A stretch of 50,701 nucleotides of DNA from Flavobacteriaceae bacterium (GTDB lineage: Bacteria; Bacteroidota; Bacteroidia; Flavobacteriales; Flavobacteriaceae): assembly GCA_947451475.1 (NCBI GenBank), contig CANFZC010000011.1:1-50701 (forward strand), given 5' to 3'. The number at the start of each line of letters is the position of its first letter. Within the stretch, counting starts at the first letter, position 1. Of the stretch, positions 19,473-30,920 are shown one piece after another. A program made the translations under genes and the position numbers. The notes beneath the pieces were generated by a model. It did not search any database and had not been told where the DNA came from. It was given only the letters and a program-made list of their open reading frames with translations.

Positions 19473-19559
19473 ATGCTTTTTAGTCTCACTAAGCATGCGT
19501 TAGCTCGAATCAATTTAGAGTCAATACAACTTCATAATTACGTGCAGTCTCAAGTAGGC

Positions 19560-19603
19560 TTATCGTATAGTTATCGTATAGTTGTCGTATAGTTATCGTA
19601 TAG
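19560..19603. repeat. Array 1: four phased 11-bp direct repeats (TTATCGTATAG)
   Basis: Units are 19560-19570, 19571-19581, 19582-19592 and 19593-19603. Units 1, 2 and 4 are identical; unit 3 has G for A at its third base. There are no spacers. The array is flanked by a 6-bp inverted repeat (TAGGCT / AGCCTA). The same unit occurs four times at 34050-34093 and once inverted at 30910-30920. An 11-bp period puts each copy on the same DNA face, which suits a bound protein. The function is unknown. Confidence 0.9.
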
Positions 19604-19666
19604 TAGAGCCTATGTTTATTTATAGATAAGGTATGCCCAATGTTCTAATTTCGATAGCATAAAAAG

Positions 19667-19723
19667 AAACACAAATTTGACCCATTGGGAATACTTTCGT
19701 TCCCGTTCAAATCAATTGTGTTT
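19667..19723 (+). other. Two-tier hairpin between array 1 and maeB
   Basis: AAACACAA pairs with TTGTGTTT, ATTTGA with TCAAAT (3-base CAA bulge on the 3' side), and inside these GGGAA pairs with TTCCC around TACTTTCG. T-rich sequence (TGTTTTG) follows. It may be a weak terminator or a structured RNA. No protein is encoded. Confidence 0.5.
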
Positions 19724-19794
19724 TGTTTTGCAATCCAACTACTACTTTGTTCAAAAAGAAACCCTTAAAAATTTCCTTTTTAAATTGAGTCTTC

Positions 19795-19802
19795 TACCTT
19801 TG
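19795..19802 (+). promoter_or_regulatory. Bacteroidota -7 promoter element for maeB
   Basis: TACCTTTG matches TAnnTTTG and ends 20 bases before the maeB ATG. No TTG is seen at the expected -33 distance. The identical octamer precedes ctaB at 34284. Confidence 0.5.
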
Positions 19803-19822
19803 TACTTCTCAACCATTAGAAA

Positions 19823-22114
19823 ATGAATAAGTACAGTAAACGAAGAGAAGCGCTTTTATACCACGCCAAACCAACTCCCGGCAAGATTCAAGTCGTGCCT
19901 ACCAAAAAATACGCGACCCAAAGAGACCTATCCCTAGCCTATTCTCCCGGAGTGGCCGAGCCGTGTTTAGAAATTGCCAAAGACGTTAACAACGTTTATA
20001 AATATACCTCCAAAGGAAATCTAGTAGCCGTAATCACTAACGGTACAGCCGTACTCGGACTAGGAGATATCGGTCCTGAAGCTTCCAAACCAGTAATGGA
20101 AGGGAAAGCCCTACTCTTTAAAATCTTCGCCGATATTGATGTGTTCGATATTGAAGTAGGAACCAAAGACATAGACGCATTCATCGAAACGGTGAAAAAT
20201 ATTGCACCTACTTTCGGCGGAATCAACCTAGAAGACATCAAAGCGCCTGAGTCTTTTGAAATCGAAAGAAGACTAGTAGAAGAATTAAACATCCCAGTCA
20301 TGCACGATGACCAACATGGGACTGCCATTATTTCTTCCGCGGCCTTATTAAATGCCCTAGAATTAGCCAATAAAAAAACAACCGAGGTGAAAGTTGTCAT
20401 CTCAGGAGCCGGTTCAGCTGCCCTAGCTTGTGCCAATTTATACATACTCCTTGGCGTTAAAGCCGAAAACATCATCATGTTCGATAAAGACGGTGTCCTG
20501 TCTGCCGATAGAACCGACTTATCCGACCTACAAAAAAAATACACCCACGGTAAAAAAGGTAGTAATCTAAAAGAAGCTTTAGTAGGCGCTGATGTGTTCC
20601 TCGGACTCTCAGCAGGGAATATCCTTACCCCCGAAATGTTGCTAGGTATGGCTAACGACCCAATCGTTTTTGCAATGGCCAATCCTATTCCTGAAATTGA
20701 TTACGACCTAGCCATCGCTACCCGTAAAGATATCATCATGGCAACAGGCCGCTCAGACCATCCTAATCAAGTAAACAACGTACTTGGTTTTCCATACATC
20801 TTTAGAGGAGCCCTAGATGTTAGAGCGACCAAGATTAATGAGGAAATGAAAATGGCTGCAGTGCATGCCCTTGCCGAATTAGCCAAAGAACCCGTACCCG
20901 AACAAGTGAATATTGCCTACGGTGAAACACGCTTGAATTTTGGTAGGGATTATATCATCCCAAAACCTTTTGATCCCCGACTTATAGCAGTAGTAGCTCC
21001 TGCAGTAGCCAAAGCCGCTATGAACTCTGGTGTTGCCCTACATCCTATAACCGATTGGGAAAAATACGAAGAGGAACTTCTAGAACGCCTAGGCTCCGAT
21101 AATAAAATGGTGCGCTTGCTAACCAATCGCGCTAAAACCGAACCAAAACGAGTGGTATTCGCAGAAGCAGATCATCTAGACGTGCTAAAAGCAGCCCAAA
21201 TTGCCTATGAAGAAGGTATTGCCCATCCCATTTTGTTAGGAAATAAAGAATTGATTTTGGAACTAAAAGAGGAACTAGGCTTTGAAGCAGATGTGCCGAT
21301 TTTTGACCCTAAAACTAAAGAAGAAGATAAACGCCGCCTAAAATATGCCGACATCTATTGGAAATCAAGACAACGTCGCGGTATTTCCCTACTAGATGCT
21401 CAAAAGTGGATGCGCGAACGTAACTATTTTGCGGCCATGATGGTCAATGAAGGGGATGCCGATGCCATGGTATCAGGCTACTCTAGAAGTTATCCCTCTA
21501 CCGTGAAACCGCTAATGCAATTAATCGGTAAAGCTCCTGGAATTACCTTGATTGCGACGACCAACATGATGATGACCAACAGAGGTCCAATGTTCTTGTC
21601 CGATACCGCAATTAATCCGAATCCTACCGCAGACGAACTTGCCAAAATTGCCTTAATGACCGCCAAGACCGTCCGAATGTTCGGGATGGAGCCGGTTATT
21701 GCCATGGTCTCGTTTTCTAACTTTGGTTCCTCTGCCCATGAAAGTGCCTCAAAAGTGAGAGAAGCAGTAGCCTATCTTCATAAATACTACCCCGATTTAA
21801 TCGTCGACGGCGAAATTCAAACGGATTTTGCATTGAACCCCGAAATGTTAAAAGCCAAATTCCCATTCTCAAAATTAGCTGGTAAAAAAGTAAATACACT
21901 CATTTTCCCTAATCTAGAAGCGGCCAACATCACCTACAAACTCCTAAAAGAGCTTTATAAAGTGGATTCAGTCGGACCTATAATGCTCGGAATGGAAAAA
22001 GCAGTACACATTTTCCAATTAGGAGCAAGCGTCGAAGAAATGGTCAACATGGTAGCCGTTGCGGTTGTTGATGCCCAAGAAAAAGAGAAAAGAAAAAAAT
22101 TGACCGCTCAATAG
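19823..22114 (+). CDS. maeB: MaeB: NADP-type malic enzyme fused to a phosphotransacetylase-like domain
   Basis: This 763-residue two-domain protein has a malic enzyme part at about residues 1-420. It shows the SPGVAEPCLEI start motif (41-51), HDDQHGTA (161-168) and the nucleotide-binding GAGSAA (195-200). A PTA/PTB-like domain follows from about 430 to 760; in this family it is regulatory and usually lacks phosphotransacetylase activity. The enzyme converts malate to pyruvate and CO2 with reduction of NADP, supplying NADPH and pyruvate. The length is normal for MaeB. It stands alone behind its own -7 element and is followed by ruvA with a separate promoter. Confidence 0.94.
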   Translation: MNKYSKRREALLYHAKPTPGKIQVVPTKKYATQRDLSLAYSPGVAEPCLEIAKDVNNVYKYTSKGNLVAVITNGTAVLGLGDIGPEASKPVMEGKALLFKIFADIDVFDIEVGTKDIDAFIETVKNIAPTFGGINLEDIKAPESFEIERRLVEELNIPVMHDDQHGTAIISSAALLNALELANKKTTEVKVVISGAGSAALACANLYILLGVKAENIIMFDKDGVLSADRTDLSDLQKKYTHGKKGSNLKEALVGADVFLGLSAGNILTPEMLLGMANDPIVFAMANPIPEIDYDLAIATRKDIIMATGRSDHPNQVNNVLGFPYIFRGALDVRATKINEEMKMAAVHALAELAKEPVPEQVNIAYGETRLNFGRDYIIPKPFDPRLIAVVAPAVAKAAMNSGVALHPITDWEKYEEELLERLGSDNKMVRLLTNRAKTEPKRVVFAEADHLDVLKAAQIAYEEGIAHPILLGNKELILELKEELGFEADVPIFDPKTKEEDKRRLKYADIYWKSRQRRGISLLDAQKWMRERNYFAAMMVNEGDADAMVSGYSRSYPSTVKPLMQLIGKAPGITLIATTNMMMTNRGPMFLSDTAINPNPTADELAKIALMTAKTVRMFGMEPVIAMVSFSNFGSSAHESASKVREAVAYLHKYYPDLIVDGEIQTDFALNPEMLKAKFPFSKLAGKKVNTLIFPNLEAANITYKLLKELYKVDSVGPIMLGMEKAVHIFQLGASVEEMVNMVAVAVVDAQEKEKRKKLTAQ

Positions 22115-22149
22115 TTTTTGTAATATTGTACAGATATAATACAGAGGCT

Positions 22150-22178
22150 TTGTCAGTTAAAGAATTTTGTTATATTTG
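22150..22178 (+). promoter_or_regulatory. Promoter for ruvA-sprA
   Basis: TTG at 22150-22152 and TATATTTG at 22171-22178 are separated by 18 bases, a full match to the Bacteroidota -33/-7 consensus (TTG, 17-23 bases, TAnnTTTG). The ruvA ATG follows 19 bases later. sprA begins three bases after ruvA and probably shares this promoter. Confidence 0.7.
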
Positions 22179-22197
22179 AAATTAGATTTCAAACGAA

Positions 22198-22779
22198 ATG
22201 ATTGCACACATTCAAGGAAAATTAGTGGAAAAAACCCCAACAGAAGTCGTAATAGACTGCAATGGGGTGGGTTACCATGTTAATATTTCACTGCATACGT
22301 TTTCCTTGCTCCCACAAACCGATTTTGTGAAACTTTTTACGCACCTTCAAATCAAAGAAGATGCCCATTCGCTATTTGGTTTTGTTGAAAAATCAGAAAG
22401 AGAATTGTTCAAACTTTTGCTATCGGTATCCGGTATAGGAGCCAGTATAGCCAGGACCATGTTGTCTTCTTTAGATCCAAAACAAATCATTCACGCTATT
22501 GGCAGTGGTGATGTGGTAACCATACAAGGCATCAAAGGAATTGGAAGCAAAACGGCCCAGAGAGTAATCCTAGACCTCAAGGAGAAAGTGTTAAAAATCT
22601 ATGATTTAGACGAAATTTCCTCCTCACAGCACAATATTAATCGAGAAGAATCGTTATCTGCTTTGGAGGTTTTGGGATATGTTAGAAAAAATGCCGAAAA
22701 AGTAGTAGATAAGATCATCAGTGAACTCCCTGAAGCAACAGTGGAAACAATAATCAAACAAGCATTAAAAAAATTATAA
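22198..22779 (+). CDS. ruvA: RuvA, Holliday junction DNA-binding subunit
   Basis: This 193-residue protein binds Holliday junctions as a tetramer and loads RuvB. It has the N-terminal OB-fold (MIAHIQGKLVEKTP, then NGVGYHVNIS), a helix-hairpin-helix region (LLSVSGIGASIARTMLS and IQGIKGIGSKTAQRVILDLKEK) and the C-terminal RuvB-contacting domain (about 145-193). The length is typical. It begins behind a good promoter and is followed by sprA, with only three bases between its stop and the TTG used there. Its partner ruvB is at 10137. Confidence 0.95.
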   Translation: MIAHIQGKLVEKTPTEVVIDCNGVGYHVNISLHTFSLLPQTDFVKLFTHLQIKEDAHSLFGFVEKSERELFKLLLSVSGIGASIARTMLSSLDPKQIIHAIGSGDVVTIQGIKGIGSKTAQRVILDLKEKVLKIYDLDEISSSQHNINREESLSALEVLGYVRKNAEKVVDKIISELPEATVETIIKQALKKL

Positions 22780-22782
22780 TTC

Positions 22783-25700
22783 TTGGAAACAATATACTTT
22801 AAAAAACCAATTTTTAATTTCAAAGGAATCCTTTTTGTGATGCTGTTGTGCTGCAATACAATAGCTTTTTCACAAGTAGTCACTACCGAAAAAGATTCAA
22901 CGGGATACGCTAAAGGTAAAATGCAAATTAATAATCCAACGAGCATTTTGGACGCTTACACTTACGATCCTGCCACCGACCGCTATGTGTATACCAGTAC
23001 TTTTGAAGGTTTCAATATTAATTATCCCATCATCTTAACGCCAAAACAATACCAAGAATTAGTGCTGCGCGAATCCATGCGAAACTACTTCAAAGAGAAA
23101 TCAGATGCAATCGATGGTAAAAAAGACGGCGCCGATCAAAAGAAAAAAGATTTACTTCCAAGATATTACGTTAATTCGGGCTTCTTTGAAACCATTTTCG
23201 GTTCCAATACCATTGATGTAAAACCAACAGGTTCCGTCGAAATGGACCTAGGGGTACGCTATACAAAACAAGATAATCCCGCCTTTTCACCAAGAAATAG
23301 AGCCCAAACTACCTTTGATTTCAATCAAAGAATCAGCATGAGTTTAATGGGTAAAGTAGGTACCCGCCTAAGTGTGAATGCCAATTATGATACACAGTCT
23401 ACCTTTGCGTTCCAAAACCTAATCAAATTAGAATACGCTCCTACCGAAGATGACATCATCCAGAAAATTGAAGTAGGGAATGTAAGCATGCCATTGTCCA
23501 ATTCCTTAATTAGAGGGGCTCAAAGTTTGTTTGGAGTCAAAGCACAATTGCAATTCGGAAAAACAACCTTTACAGGGGTTTTCTCTGAACAAAAATCAAA
23601 AACAAAATCCGTAACGGCCCAAGGGGGAGGAACTATTCAGAATTTTGAATTGTTTGCCCTCGACTACGATAACGACCGTCACTTTTTCTTATCGCAATAT
23701 TTTAGAAATAAATACGATCAAGCCCTGAAAAATTATCCTTTCATCGATAGCCGTGTTCAAATTACGCGTATTGAGGTTTGGGTAACTAATAAACAAAATC
23801 GTGTCAGTACAACCGGTAACAACCTAAGAAACATCATTGCACTGCAAGATTTAGGGGAGTCAAGGTTAACAGGTTTAAGTGATAACCAAATTGTAGCGGT
23901 AGATCAACCCGAAATCAATAGTGGGTTTTTTATCGCTCCTGTTGACGAACCTTCAGATAACAAAAACAATAAATATAATCCAGCATTGGTGTATCCCCAA
24001 GGTTTGTTAAATAGCAATATTAGAGATATTGTTACTACAACCTCTGGTTTTGGAAACCCACTGAACCCTAAGTTAGTTGATGAAGGAACTGATTATTCTA
24101 AATTAGAAAATGCTAGAAAATTAACAGCTAGTGAATTTACGTTTCATCCGCAACTAGGCTATATTTCCTTGCAACAACGCTTGTCTAATGATGAAGTGTT
24201 AGCCGTAGCCTATCAGTATACCATCGGTGATAACGTGTATCAAGTTGGAGAATTTGGTACCGATGGAGTAGACGCAACCGTAGTTACGGGTTCTGGTACA
24301 CCAACAGAAGCTGTTTCTACCCAAAGTTTGATTCTAAAAATGCTGAAAAGTAATCTAACTAATGTGCAAAAACCCGTTTGGAACTTAATGATGAAGAACA
24401 TTTATCAAATTCCCAACGCCTACCAATTGCAACAAGAAGATTTCAGATTCAACATCCTATACACTGATCCTTCTCCCTTAAACTACATCACTCCAGCTGT
24501 AGTAAATAATACCCCTGTAGAATTACCCGCCGACGTAAAAGAAACGCCCTTGTTAAGAGTTTTCAATGTGGACCGATTGAACTTTACCAATGACCCGCAA
24601 AATGGGGGTGATGGTTTTTTTGACTTTTTACCCGGACTCACTGTAGACCCACAAAATGGACGAATCATCTTTACAACAGTAGAACCTTTTGGTAGCTATC
24701 TATTTGAAAAATTAAAATCATCACCTACTTCATCCGAGAACTACAATGGTGATCCTACCACTACCGATTATAACGCCAACCAAGCCAAATACGTGTTCCG
24801 TAACATGTATAGAAATTCTCAAGCGGGAGCACTGCAAGATGCAGCCAAAAATAAATTCCAATTGAAAGGTAGATTCAAAAGCATGGGAGGGGACGGAATC
24901 CCTATCGGAGCCTACAACGTGCCAAAAGGATCAGTGGTAGTAACCGCCGGAGGAAGAGTGCTGCAAGAAGGAATAGACTATAGCGTAAACTACCAAGCGG
25001 GTAGAGTACAAATTTTAGACCCTTCACTACAAGCTTCAAATACACCTATCAAAGTATCCGTTGAAAACAATGCTAATTTTGGCCAGCAAACAAGAAGATT
25101 CATGGGCTTCAATGTGGAGCACAAGTTCTCTGATAAATTCTTAATCGGTGGGACTTTCGTAAAAATGACCGAAAGACCTTTTACCAGTAAATCTAATTAT
25201 GGGCAAGAATCGGTAAACAATACCATGTTCGGTTTTAACGCAAACTATGCTACCGAAGTACCTTTCTTAACAAGATTAGTAAATCATTTACCCAACATTG
25301 ATACCGATGTACCTTCCAATGTGTCATTCCGCGGCGAAGTAGCCTTCCTAAGACCCGATACGCCGCAGGCCGATAGATTTCAAGGGGAATCTACCGTATA
25401 TGTTGACGACTTCGAAGGATCACAAACAACTATCGATATGAAAGCACCACTTTCATGGACACTTTCCAGTGTTCCTAAATGGAAGTCAGGGGCTTTCTAT
25501 GATGATTTTGGCGCTGAAGAGATTACTAGAAAAGCCGATTATAAAAGAGCTAAATTGAGTTGGTATAGCATCGATCCAAGCATCTATGTTCAAACGCCTG
25601 GTGACATCTCAACCGATGATCTATCGTTAAACAATACCAGAAGAATATTCAGCAACGAATTATTCCCAAATACGGATATCGCTATCGGACAATCGCAAGT

Positions 25701-28700
25701 GATTAATACCTTAGACTTGTCATATTATCCTAATGAAAGAGGTCCTTACAATTATAATGAAGAAGCCTTATCTTCTTCTGGATTTACAGATCCAAAGAAA
25801 AACTTTGGAGGGATCATGCGTGCCATTAATTCAACCAACTTTGAGCAAAGTAACGTAGAATACATTCAATTTTGGGTTCTTGATCCCTATTATGATCCTA
25901 CACACCCCACCGCTGAAGCCAATCCAAACAATACCGGAAAATTATTCTTCAACTTAGGGGAAATTTCCGAAGATGTATTAAAAGATGAACGCAAACAGTA
26001 TGAGAATGGATTGCCTAGTAGCCCTACTTCAAATACCTTAACCAATACAACCGTATGGGGTAAAGTGCCTTCCTCTCAGTCGCTAATCTATGCTTTTGAT
26101 GCCGATGGAGCGAATAGAGTGGCACAAGATATTGGATATGATGGGGTAGACGATGAAGGTGAACGTAATTTAATCCTTGGTTCTCCTACCGAAGCCGCTT
26201 TTGCCAACCTGAGTGACCCAGCGGGTGATAACTATCAGTATTTTTTAAATGCCACAGGTAGCGTATTCGATCGTTATAAAAATTACAACAACGCACAAGG
26301 AAACTCTCCAGTCGACGTAAGTGACAACAATAGAGGTTCTACCACCTTGCCCGATGTAGAAGACATTAACCGTGATAATACCATGAATACGGTAAATGCC
26401 TATTATGAATACGGTATCGATATTAAACCAAATATGCAAACAGGTGAAAATTTCGTTACAGACGTGAAAGTAACCGATAATATTACATTGCCTAATGGGA
26501 ACACGAACGGTAAAGCACGTTGGTTACAATTTAAAATTCCGGTAAGCCAACCTACTTCTGTAGTGGGCGGTATATCCGATTTCCGTTCCATCCGTTTTAT
26601 GAGAATGTTCATGACGGGTTTTGCGCAGCCCATTACCGTTCGTTTTGGTGCACTTGACCTTGTACGCGGCGAATGGAGACGTTATGATAATTCATTCCAG
26701 CCATTAACCGATACTAATCCTGCTGATGATGGGACTAATTTTGATGTGCTTTCGGTAAGTATTCAAGAAAACTCTCAAAGGTCTCCTATTCACTATGTAA
26801 CACCTCCAGGGGTAGTTCGCGAAAAGCAAACCGGAGTAAGTGGTCAAATAATCAACTTAAATGAACAATCATTGTCTTTAAGGGTCTCAGGAAGCGGATT
26901 GGAACCAAATGATTCTAGAGCTGTTTTCAAAAATGTAAACGTGGACATGCGTCAATATAACAAATTGAAAATGTTCCTGCACGCAGAGTCATTACCACTC
27001 GCAGCAAGTGGCACTGTTCCTCTTGCTGATGATCAAATGGTAGCCTTTATCCGTTTTGGAAATGACTTTACCAATAACTTCTACCAAGTTGAAATCCCTT
27101 TAAAAGTTACGCAAGAAGGTACCGTTACCCCGGAAGAAATTTGGCCAGAAGCCAATGAAATTAACTTAGCAATGTCCAACCTAACGGCCATGAAAGTAAA
27201 GTCCTTTGCCGTAGACCAAGCCGCGTTACCAGGGGAGGGAATTTACTATCCAGATGAAGACACTTCTATACAGTTGCCCGATAATAGTAGAGATGGTGAT
27301 GAGAAATTAAAGTTAGGTATTAAAGGAAATCCGAATTTCGGTTTAGTGAGAACCTTAATGGTGGGGGTAATGAATAAAACAACTTCTAAGATTCAAGGAG
27401 AAGTTTGGTTCAACGAGTTGCGATTAGCCGATATGAATAATAAAGGAGGTATGGCAGCAATATTAAATATGGATGCTAATATGGCCGATTTTGCAACAGT
27501 TTCGGCTACCACAAAAAAGAGTACTATCGGCTTTGGATCGATTGAACAAGGACCGCAAGATAGAAGCCGTGAAGAAAACAAACAGTATAATATAGTAACC
27601 AACTTGAGCTTGGGTAAACTCTTTCCAAAGAAATGGGGTATCAATTTGCCATTCAATTACGGTATTGGAGAAGAAATCATAACTCCTGAGTACGATCCGT
27701 TTAATCAAGATATTCGTTTAGAACAATTGTTAGCAAATACCGCCAGTTCATCAGAAAGAGCGAATATTAAAAACCGCGCCATTGACTATACCAAAAGAAA
27801 AAGCATCAACTTTATTGGGGTTAAGAAAGAACGTAGTGCAGAACAAAAACCACACATTTACGACCCTGAGAACTTATCTATTTCCTATTCATACAATCAA
27901 GTAGAAAAGCACAATTATGAAATTGAAAGCTATGTGGATCAACAAGTAAATACTACAGTTGATTATACTTTTGCATTCAAGCAGAATACATTGGAGCCTT
28001 TCAAGAAAAGTAAATATTTAAAAAAGAGCAGTTATTGGAAAATGCTAAGCGATTTCAATTTCAACTACGTGCCTTCTAATATTTCTTTCAGCTCAAATAT
28101 TATCAGACAATTCAATAGACAAGAGTTCAGACAAGTGGTGTCAGGTCTTCCTCTAGAACCACTCTTCCGAAGAAATTATATGTTCAATTATCAATACGGT
28201 TTTAATTATCCATTAACCAAATCATTGAAAATAAACTATACGGCTTCTTCGCACAATATCGTTCGCAACTATATTGATGATCAAAATAACATAGACAATT
28301 CCAATACCATTTGGACCGATTTCTGGAATGTGGGTGAGCCTAATCAACACAACCAACAAATCGTGTTGAATTATGATTTGCCACTTAGTAAGTTGCCTTT
28401 CTTATCCTTTGTCAAATCAAGCTATACTTATACGGGAGATTATAGCTGGCAAAGAGCCTCCGAAGCACTTTCGCAAGTACCCAACGAAAATGACCCTGAT
28501 CACCCATTCAATCTAGGTAATACTATTCAAAATGCAAGCTCGCATAAATTGAATACCACCTTTAGTATGGAATCGTTTTACAAATACATCGGTTTAGGTA
28601 AAAAAACAATAGCACCTGCTAAGCCTGCAGCGATGCCAAAACCAGGTGAAAAAATAGCCAATACTAAACCACAAGCTGCGCAAACGACCAATGTCTTCTT

Positions 28701-30069
28701 AGAAGGTTTAAAAGGCGTGATTACTAGTGTTAAAAACATACAAATTAACTATACCCAAAACGAAGGGACTTTGTTGCCTGGATTCCTTCCTGGTCTCGGA
28801 TTCTTTGGTTCAACTAAACCCTCTTTAGGATTCGTTTTTGGTGCTCAAGATGATGTGCGCTATGAGGCCGCCAAAAGAGGTTGGTTAACGTCATATCAAA
28901 ACTTTAACCAAAACTACACCCAGGTAGTTACTAAAACGCTTGATTTTACAGCCAATATGGATTTGTTCCCCGACTTTAAAATCGATCTTACAGCCAACAG
29001 AACTTTTGCCCAAAATTACTCTGAGCAATATGATGTGTCTGATGATGGTTTCTATAATTCTAGATCACCATACACCACCGGTAACTTTGCCATTTCAACG
29101 GTTATGTTAAAATCGTCTTTCAAGAAAAGTGATGAGAATGGATCATCCGCTTTTGATGAATTTAGAAGTAACCGACTTACCATTGCTAATCGTTTAGCGA
29201 CACTAAAAGGAATCGATATAACGGTGCCGGCCAACTTAGATGCAGACGGTTACCCGTTAGGATATAGTAAAAACAGTCAGGCTGTTTTAATCCCGTCTTT
29301 ATTAGCAGCCTATACAGGTTTGTATTCTACTAAAATGGGGGAGACCGCCAAAGATATTTCATTAGAAGCCTTCAGAAATATTCCTATACCAAACTGGACT
29401 ATGAAATATAGCGGATTAATGCGATACCAGTTCTTTAAAGATACATTTAAGCGTTTTACGATTCAACACGCCTACAGAGCCTCCTATACCATTAACTCAT
29501 TCCGTTCTAATTTTGAATACGATAAAGACCCAGGGGGTAAAGATACCAATGGGAATTTCTACAATAAAATAGTGATCGGTAATATAAACTTAGTGGAACA
29601 ATTCAATCCATTAATACGTTTTGACTTCGAAATGAAAAACTCATTCAAGTTCTTAGCTGAAATGAAAAAAGACCGAAGTTTATCCATGAGTTTTGACAAT
29701 AACTTGTTAACCGAAGTGCAAGGAAAAGAATTCATAGTGGGATTAGGATACCGATTTAAAGATGTAATTTTCTCTTCTAAATTAGCCGATAACCCAACCG
29801 GAATTATTAAAAGTGATTTAAATGTTAAGATTGATTTCTCCTACAGAAATAATAAAACCATCGTACGTAACTTAGATTATAACAATAATCAGCTAGGGGG
29901 AGGCCAAAATATCTGGTCTGCCAAGTTAACAGCCGACTATTCGTTAAGTAAAAACTTAACCGCTATTTTCTTCTACGATCATTCATTCTCTAAACCGGTG
30001 ATTTCAACTTCTTTCCCTTTGACAAATATCAGAACTGGATTCACCATGAGATATAATTTCGGAAATTAA
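22783..30069 (+). CDS. sprA: SprA: outer-membrane translocon of the type IX secretion system
   Basis: This 2428-residue protein matches SprA, the giant beta-barrel pore through which type IX substrates cross the outer membrane in gliding Bacteroidota. A signal peptide (residues 1-31, hydrophobic core [17 protein letters not shown]) precedes a very long beta-rich region. Recognisable stretches include [11 protein letters not shown] (about residues 145-155), repeated [22 protein letters not shown] strand motifs, and the terminal GFTMRYNF. The start is TTG at 22783, three bases after ruvA. The first ATG is inside the signal peptide and would cut its charged N terminus, so TTG is preferred. The length agrees with the about 2400 residues known for the family. 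It is the largest gene in the window. Confidence 0.95.
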   Translation: METIYFKKPIFNFKGILFVMLLCCNTIAFSQVVTTEKDSTGYAKGKMQINNPTSILDAYTYDPATDRYVYTSTFEGFNINYPIILTPKQYQELVLRESMRNYFKEKSDAIDGKKDGADQKKKDLLPRYYVNSGFFETIFGSNTIDVKPTGSVEMDLGVRYTKQDNPAFSPRNRAQTTFDFNQRISMSLMGKVGTRLSVNANYDTQSTFAFQNLIKLEYAPTEDDIIQKIEVGNVSMPLSNSLIRGAQSLFGVKAQLQFGKTTFTGVFSEQKSKTKSVTAQGGGTIQNFELFALDYDNDRHFFLSQYFRNKYDQALKNYPFIDSRVQITRIEVWVTNKQNRVSTTGNNLRNIIALQDLGESRLTGLSDNQIVAVDQPEINSGFFIAPVDEPSDNKNNKYNPALVYPQGLLNSNIRDIVTTTSGFGNPLNPKLVDEGTDYSKLENARKLTASEFTFHPQLGYISLQQRLSNDEVLAVAYQYTIGDNVYQVGEFGTDGVDATVVTGSGTPTEAVSTQSLILKMLKSNLTNVQKPVWNLMMKNIYQIPNAYQLQQEDFRFNILYTDPSPLNYITPAVVNNTPVELPADVKETPLLRVFNVDRLNFTNDPQNGGDGFFDFLPGLTVDPQNGRIIFTTVEPFGSYLFEKLKSSPTSSENYNGDPTTTDYNANQAKYVFRNMYRNSQAGALQDAAKNKFQLKGRFKSMGGDGIPIGAYNVPKGSVVVTAGGRVLQEGIDYSVNYQAGRVQILDPSLQASNTPIKVSVENNANFGQQTRRFMGFNVEHKFSDKFLIGGTFVKMTERPFTSKSNYGQESVNNTMFGFNANYATEVPFLTRLVNHLPNIDTDVPSNVSFRGEVAFLRPDTPQADRFQGESTVYVDDFEGSQTTIDMKAPLSWTLSSVPKWKSGAFYDDFGAEEITRKADYKRAKLSWYSIDPSIYVQTPGDISTDDLSLNNTRRIFSNELFPNTDIAIGQSQVINTLDLSYYPNERGPYNYNEEALSSSGFTDPKKNFGGIMRAINSTNFEQSNVEYIQFWVLDPYYDPTHPTAEANPNNTGKLFFNLGEISEDVLKDERKQYENGLPSSPTSNTLTNTTVWGKVPSSQSLIYAFDADGANRVAQDIGYDGVDDEGERNLILGSPTEAAFANLSDPAGDNYQYFLNATGSVFDRYKNYNNAQGNSPVDVSDNNRGSTTLPDVEDINRDNTMNTVNAYYEYGIDIKPNMQTGENFVTDVKVTDNITLPNGNTNGKARWLQFKIPVSQPTSVVGGISDFRSIRFMRMFMTGFAQPITVRFGALDLVRGEWRRYDNSFQPLTDTNPADDGTNFDVLSVSIQENSQRSPIHYVTPPGVVREKQTGVSGQIINLNEQSLSLRVSGSGLEPNDSRAVFKNVNVDMRQYNKLKMFLHAESLPLAASGTVPLADDQMVAFIRFGNDFTNNFYQVEIPLKVTQEGTVTPEEIWPEANEINLAMSNLTAMKVKSFAVDQAALPGEGIYYPDEDTSIQLPDNSRDGDEKLKLGIKGNPNFGLVRTLMVGVMNKTTSKIQGEVWFNELRLADMNNKGGMAAILNMDANMADFATVSATTKKSTIGFGSIEQGPQDRSREENKQYNIVTNLSLGKLFPKKWGINLPFNYGIGEEIITPEYDPFNQDIRLEQLLANTASSSERANIKNRAIDYTKRKSINFIGVKKERSAEQKPHIYDPENLSISYSYNQVEKHNYEIESYVDQQVNTTVDYTFAFKQNTLEPFKKSKYLKKSSYWKMLSDFNFNYVPSNISFSSNIIRQFNRQEFRQVVSGLPLEPLFRRNYMFNYQYGFNYPLTKSLKINYTASSHNIVRNYIDDQNNIDNSNTIWTDFWNVGEPNQHNQQIVLNYDLPLSKLPFLSFVKSSYTYTGDYSWQRASEALSQVPNENDPDHPFNLGNTIQNASSHKLNTTFSMESFYKYIGLGKKTIAPAKPAAMPKPGEKIANTKPQAAQTTNVFLEGLKGVITSVKNIQINYTQNEGTLLPGFLPGLGFFGSTKPSLGFVFGAQDDVRYEAAKRGWLTSYQNFNQNYTQVVTKTLDFTANMDLFPDFKIDLTANRTFAQNYSEQYDVSDDGFYNSRSPYTTGNFAISTVMLKSSFKKSDENGSSAFDEFRSNRLTIANRLATLKGIDITVPANLDADGYPLGYSKNSQAVLIPSLLAAYTGLYSTKMGETAKDISLEAFRNIPIPNWTMKYSGLMRYQFFKDTFKRFTIQHAYRASYTINSFRSNFEYDKDPGGKDTNGNFYNKIVIGNINLVEQFNPLIRFDFEMKNSFKFLAEMKKDRSLSMSFDNNLLTEVQGKEFIVGLGYRFKDVIFSSKLADNPTGIIKSDLNVKIDFSYRNNKTIVRNLDYNNNQLGGGQNIWSAKLTADYSLSKNLTAIFFYDHSFSKPVISTSFPLTNIRTGFTMRYNFGN

Positions 30070-30111
30070 AAAGTTTTAAAACAATCATTTTAGTATTCCC
30101 TTCAGAAATTA

Positions 30112-30119
30112 TACTTTTG
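30112..30119 (+). promoter_or_regulatory. Bacteroidota -7 element for gcvH
   Basis: TACTTTTG matches TAnnTTTG and lies 24 bases before the ATG at 30144. It overlaps the upstream in-frame TTG at 30117, which argues against that TTG being the start. Confidence 0.5.
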
Positions 30120-30143
30120 AAGAAATTTATAACAAACAAACTA

Positions 30144-30524
30144 ATGAATATACCAAGTAATTTAAAGTATACTAAAGACCACGAGTGGGTTTTAATTGAA
30201 GGTGATGTTGCAACTGTAGGGATTACAGATTTTGCCCAAAAAGAATTAGGGGATATCGTTTACGTTGAAGTAGAAACTTTAGATCAAACCTTGTCCAAAG
30301 ATGAAGTGTTTGGAACCGTTGAAGCGGTAAAAACAGTTTCTGATTTATTTTTGCCTTTATCAGGTGAAATCTTCGAATTCAACGAAGAATTAGAAACTAC
30401 ACCAGAAGCAGTAAACTCAGATCCTTATGGTAAAGGGTGGATGATTAAAGTCAAAATTGCTGATGCGACAGAAGTAGAAGAATTGCTTTCGAGTGATGCC
30501 TACAAAGAACTTATTGGTGCGTAA
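30144..30524 (+). CDS. gcvH: GcvH, glycine cleavage system H protein
   Basis: This 126-residue lipoyl carrier shuttles the aminomethyl group between the P, T and L proteins of the glycine cleavage system. The start motif KYTKDHEWV (8-16) and the lipoylation region [13 protein letters not shown] (56-68), with K63 as lipoylated lysine, are complete. The frame extends upstream to a TTG at 30117, but that overlaps the promoter; the ATG at 30144 gives the usual length. The gene lies between sprA and a VanZ-like gene that overlaps its end. No gcvT or gcvP is present in the window. Confidence 0.95.
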   Translation: MNIPSNLKYTKDHEWVLIEGDVATVGITDFAQKELGDIVYVEVETLDQTLSKDEVFGTVEAVKTVSDLFLPLSGEIFEFNEELETTPEAVNSDPYGKGWMIKVKIADATEVEELLSSDAYKELIGA

Positions 30525-30894
30525 TAAAATCCTATTGGGTTTAGCCATTGGCTGGACCACTTTAATAGGAGTGTTGTGTTTAATCAAATCAAGAGAATTA
30601 CCCTCAATTCATATTATAGGGATTGATAAATTTGTTCATTTCACATTGCATTTTGTTTTCACAATGCTTTGGGGGGGCTATGCTCTAGAAAAACAAAATG
30701 CAACTAAACTAACAAACATACTACTTGTAGTGGGATGCTCATTGTTATACGGAATCTTAATAGAATTTTTACAAGAGACCATGACCACAACAAGACATGC
30801 TGACATTTACGACGTCTTTGCTAATTTGGCAGGAGCACTTACAGCATTATTAATCTTTGTTGTAATCAAATACACAAACACTAAAAGTAAATAA
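30496..30894 (+). CDS. VanZ-like small membrane protein
   Basis: This protein of about 132 residues has four hydrophobic segments and the VanZ-like pattern: [19 protein letters not shown] (start of helix 2), [11 protein letters not shown] (helix 3) and [18 protein letters not shown] (helix 4). The family includes teicoplanin-resistance VanZ, but most members, including this one, have no known function, and antibiotic resistance should not be inferred. The start is uncertain: ATG 30496 overlaps gcvH by 29 bases, while GTG 30517 or TTG 30514 would reduce the overlap to 8-11 bases. It is translationally coupled to gcvH in any case. Confidence 0.82.
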   Translation: MPTKNLLVRNKILLGLAIGWTTLIGVLCLIKSRELPSIHIIGIDKFVHFTLHFVFTMLWGGYALEKQNATKLTNILLVVGCSLLYGILIEFLQETMTTTRHADIYDVFANLAGALTALLIFVVIKYTNTKSK

Positions 30895-30909
30895 AAGAGT
30901 ACCCTCAAC

Positions 30910-30920
30910 CTATACGATAA
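30910..30920 (-). repeat. Single inverted copy of the 11-bp unit TTATCGTATAG
   Basis: CTATACGATAA on the plus strand is the exact reverse complement of the unit in the arrays at 19560 and 34050. It sits 15 bases after the VanZ-like stop and touches the terminator at 30919. An exact 11-mer match is expected by chance well below once in a window of this size. Confidence 0.75.

Larger units (their letters stand above)
19404..19822. other. Gene-free gap 1 between the fructokinase and maeB
   Basis: No credible ORF is seen in these 419 bases. In order it holds a terminator (19433-19472), four tandem 11-bp repeats (19560-19603), a two-tier hairpin (19667-19723) and a -7 promoter element (19795-19802). 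The same order of elements occurs in gap 2 (33841-34311). Confidence 0.8.

Noticed and set aside
19560..19603. The tandem 11-bp units as a CRISPR array
   Set aside because: Units are contiguous with no spacers, are far too short, and no cas gene is present.
19996..20682. Long minus-strand ORF (228 codons) opposite maeB
   Set aside because: It is a shadow of maeB with no family features, promoter or start signal.
30117..30143. TTG extension of gcvH
   Set aside because: It overlaps the -7 element, and the ATG at 30144 gives the normal H-protein length.
30496..30894. VanZ-like gene as an antibiotic resistance determinant
   Set aside because: No van cluster is near, and the family is mostly of unknown function.
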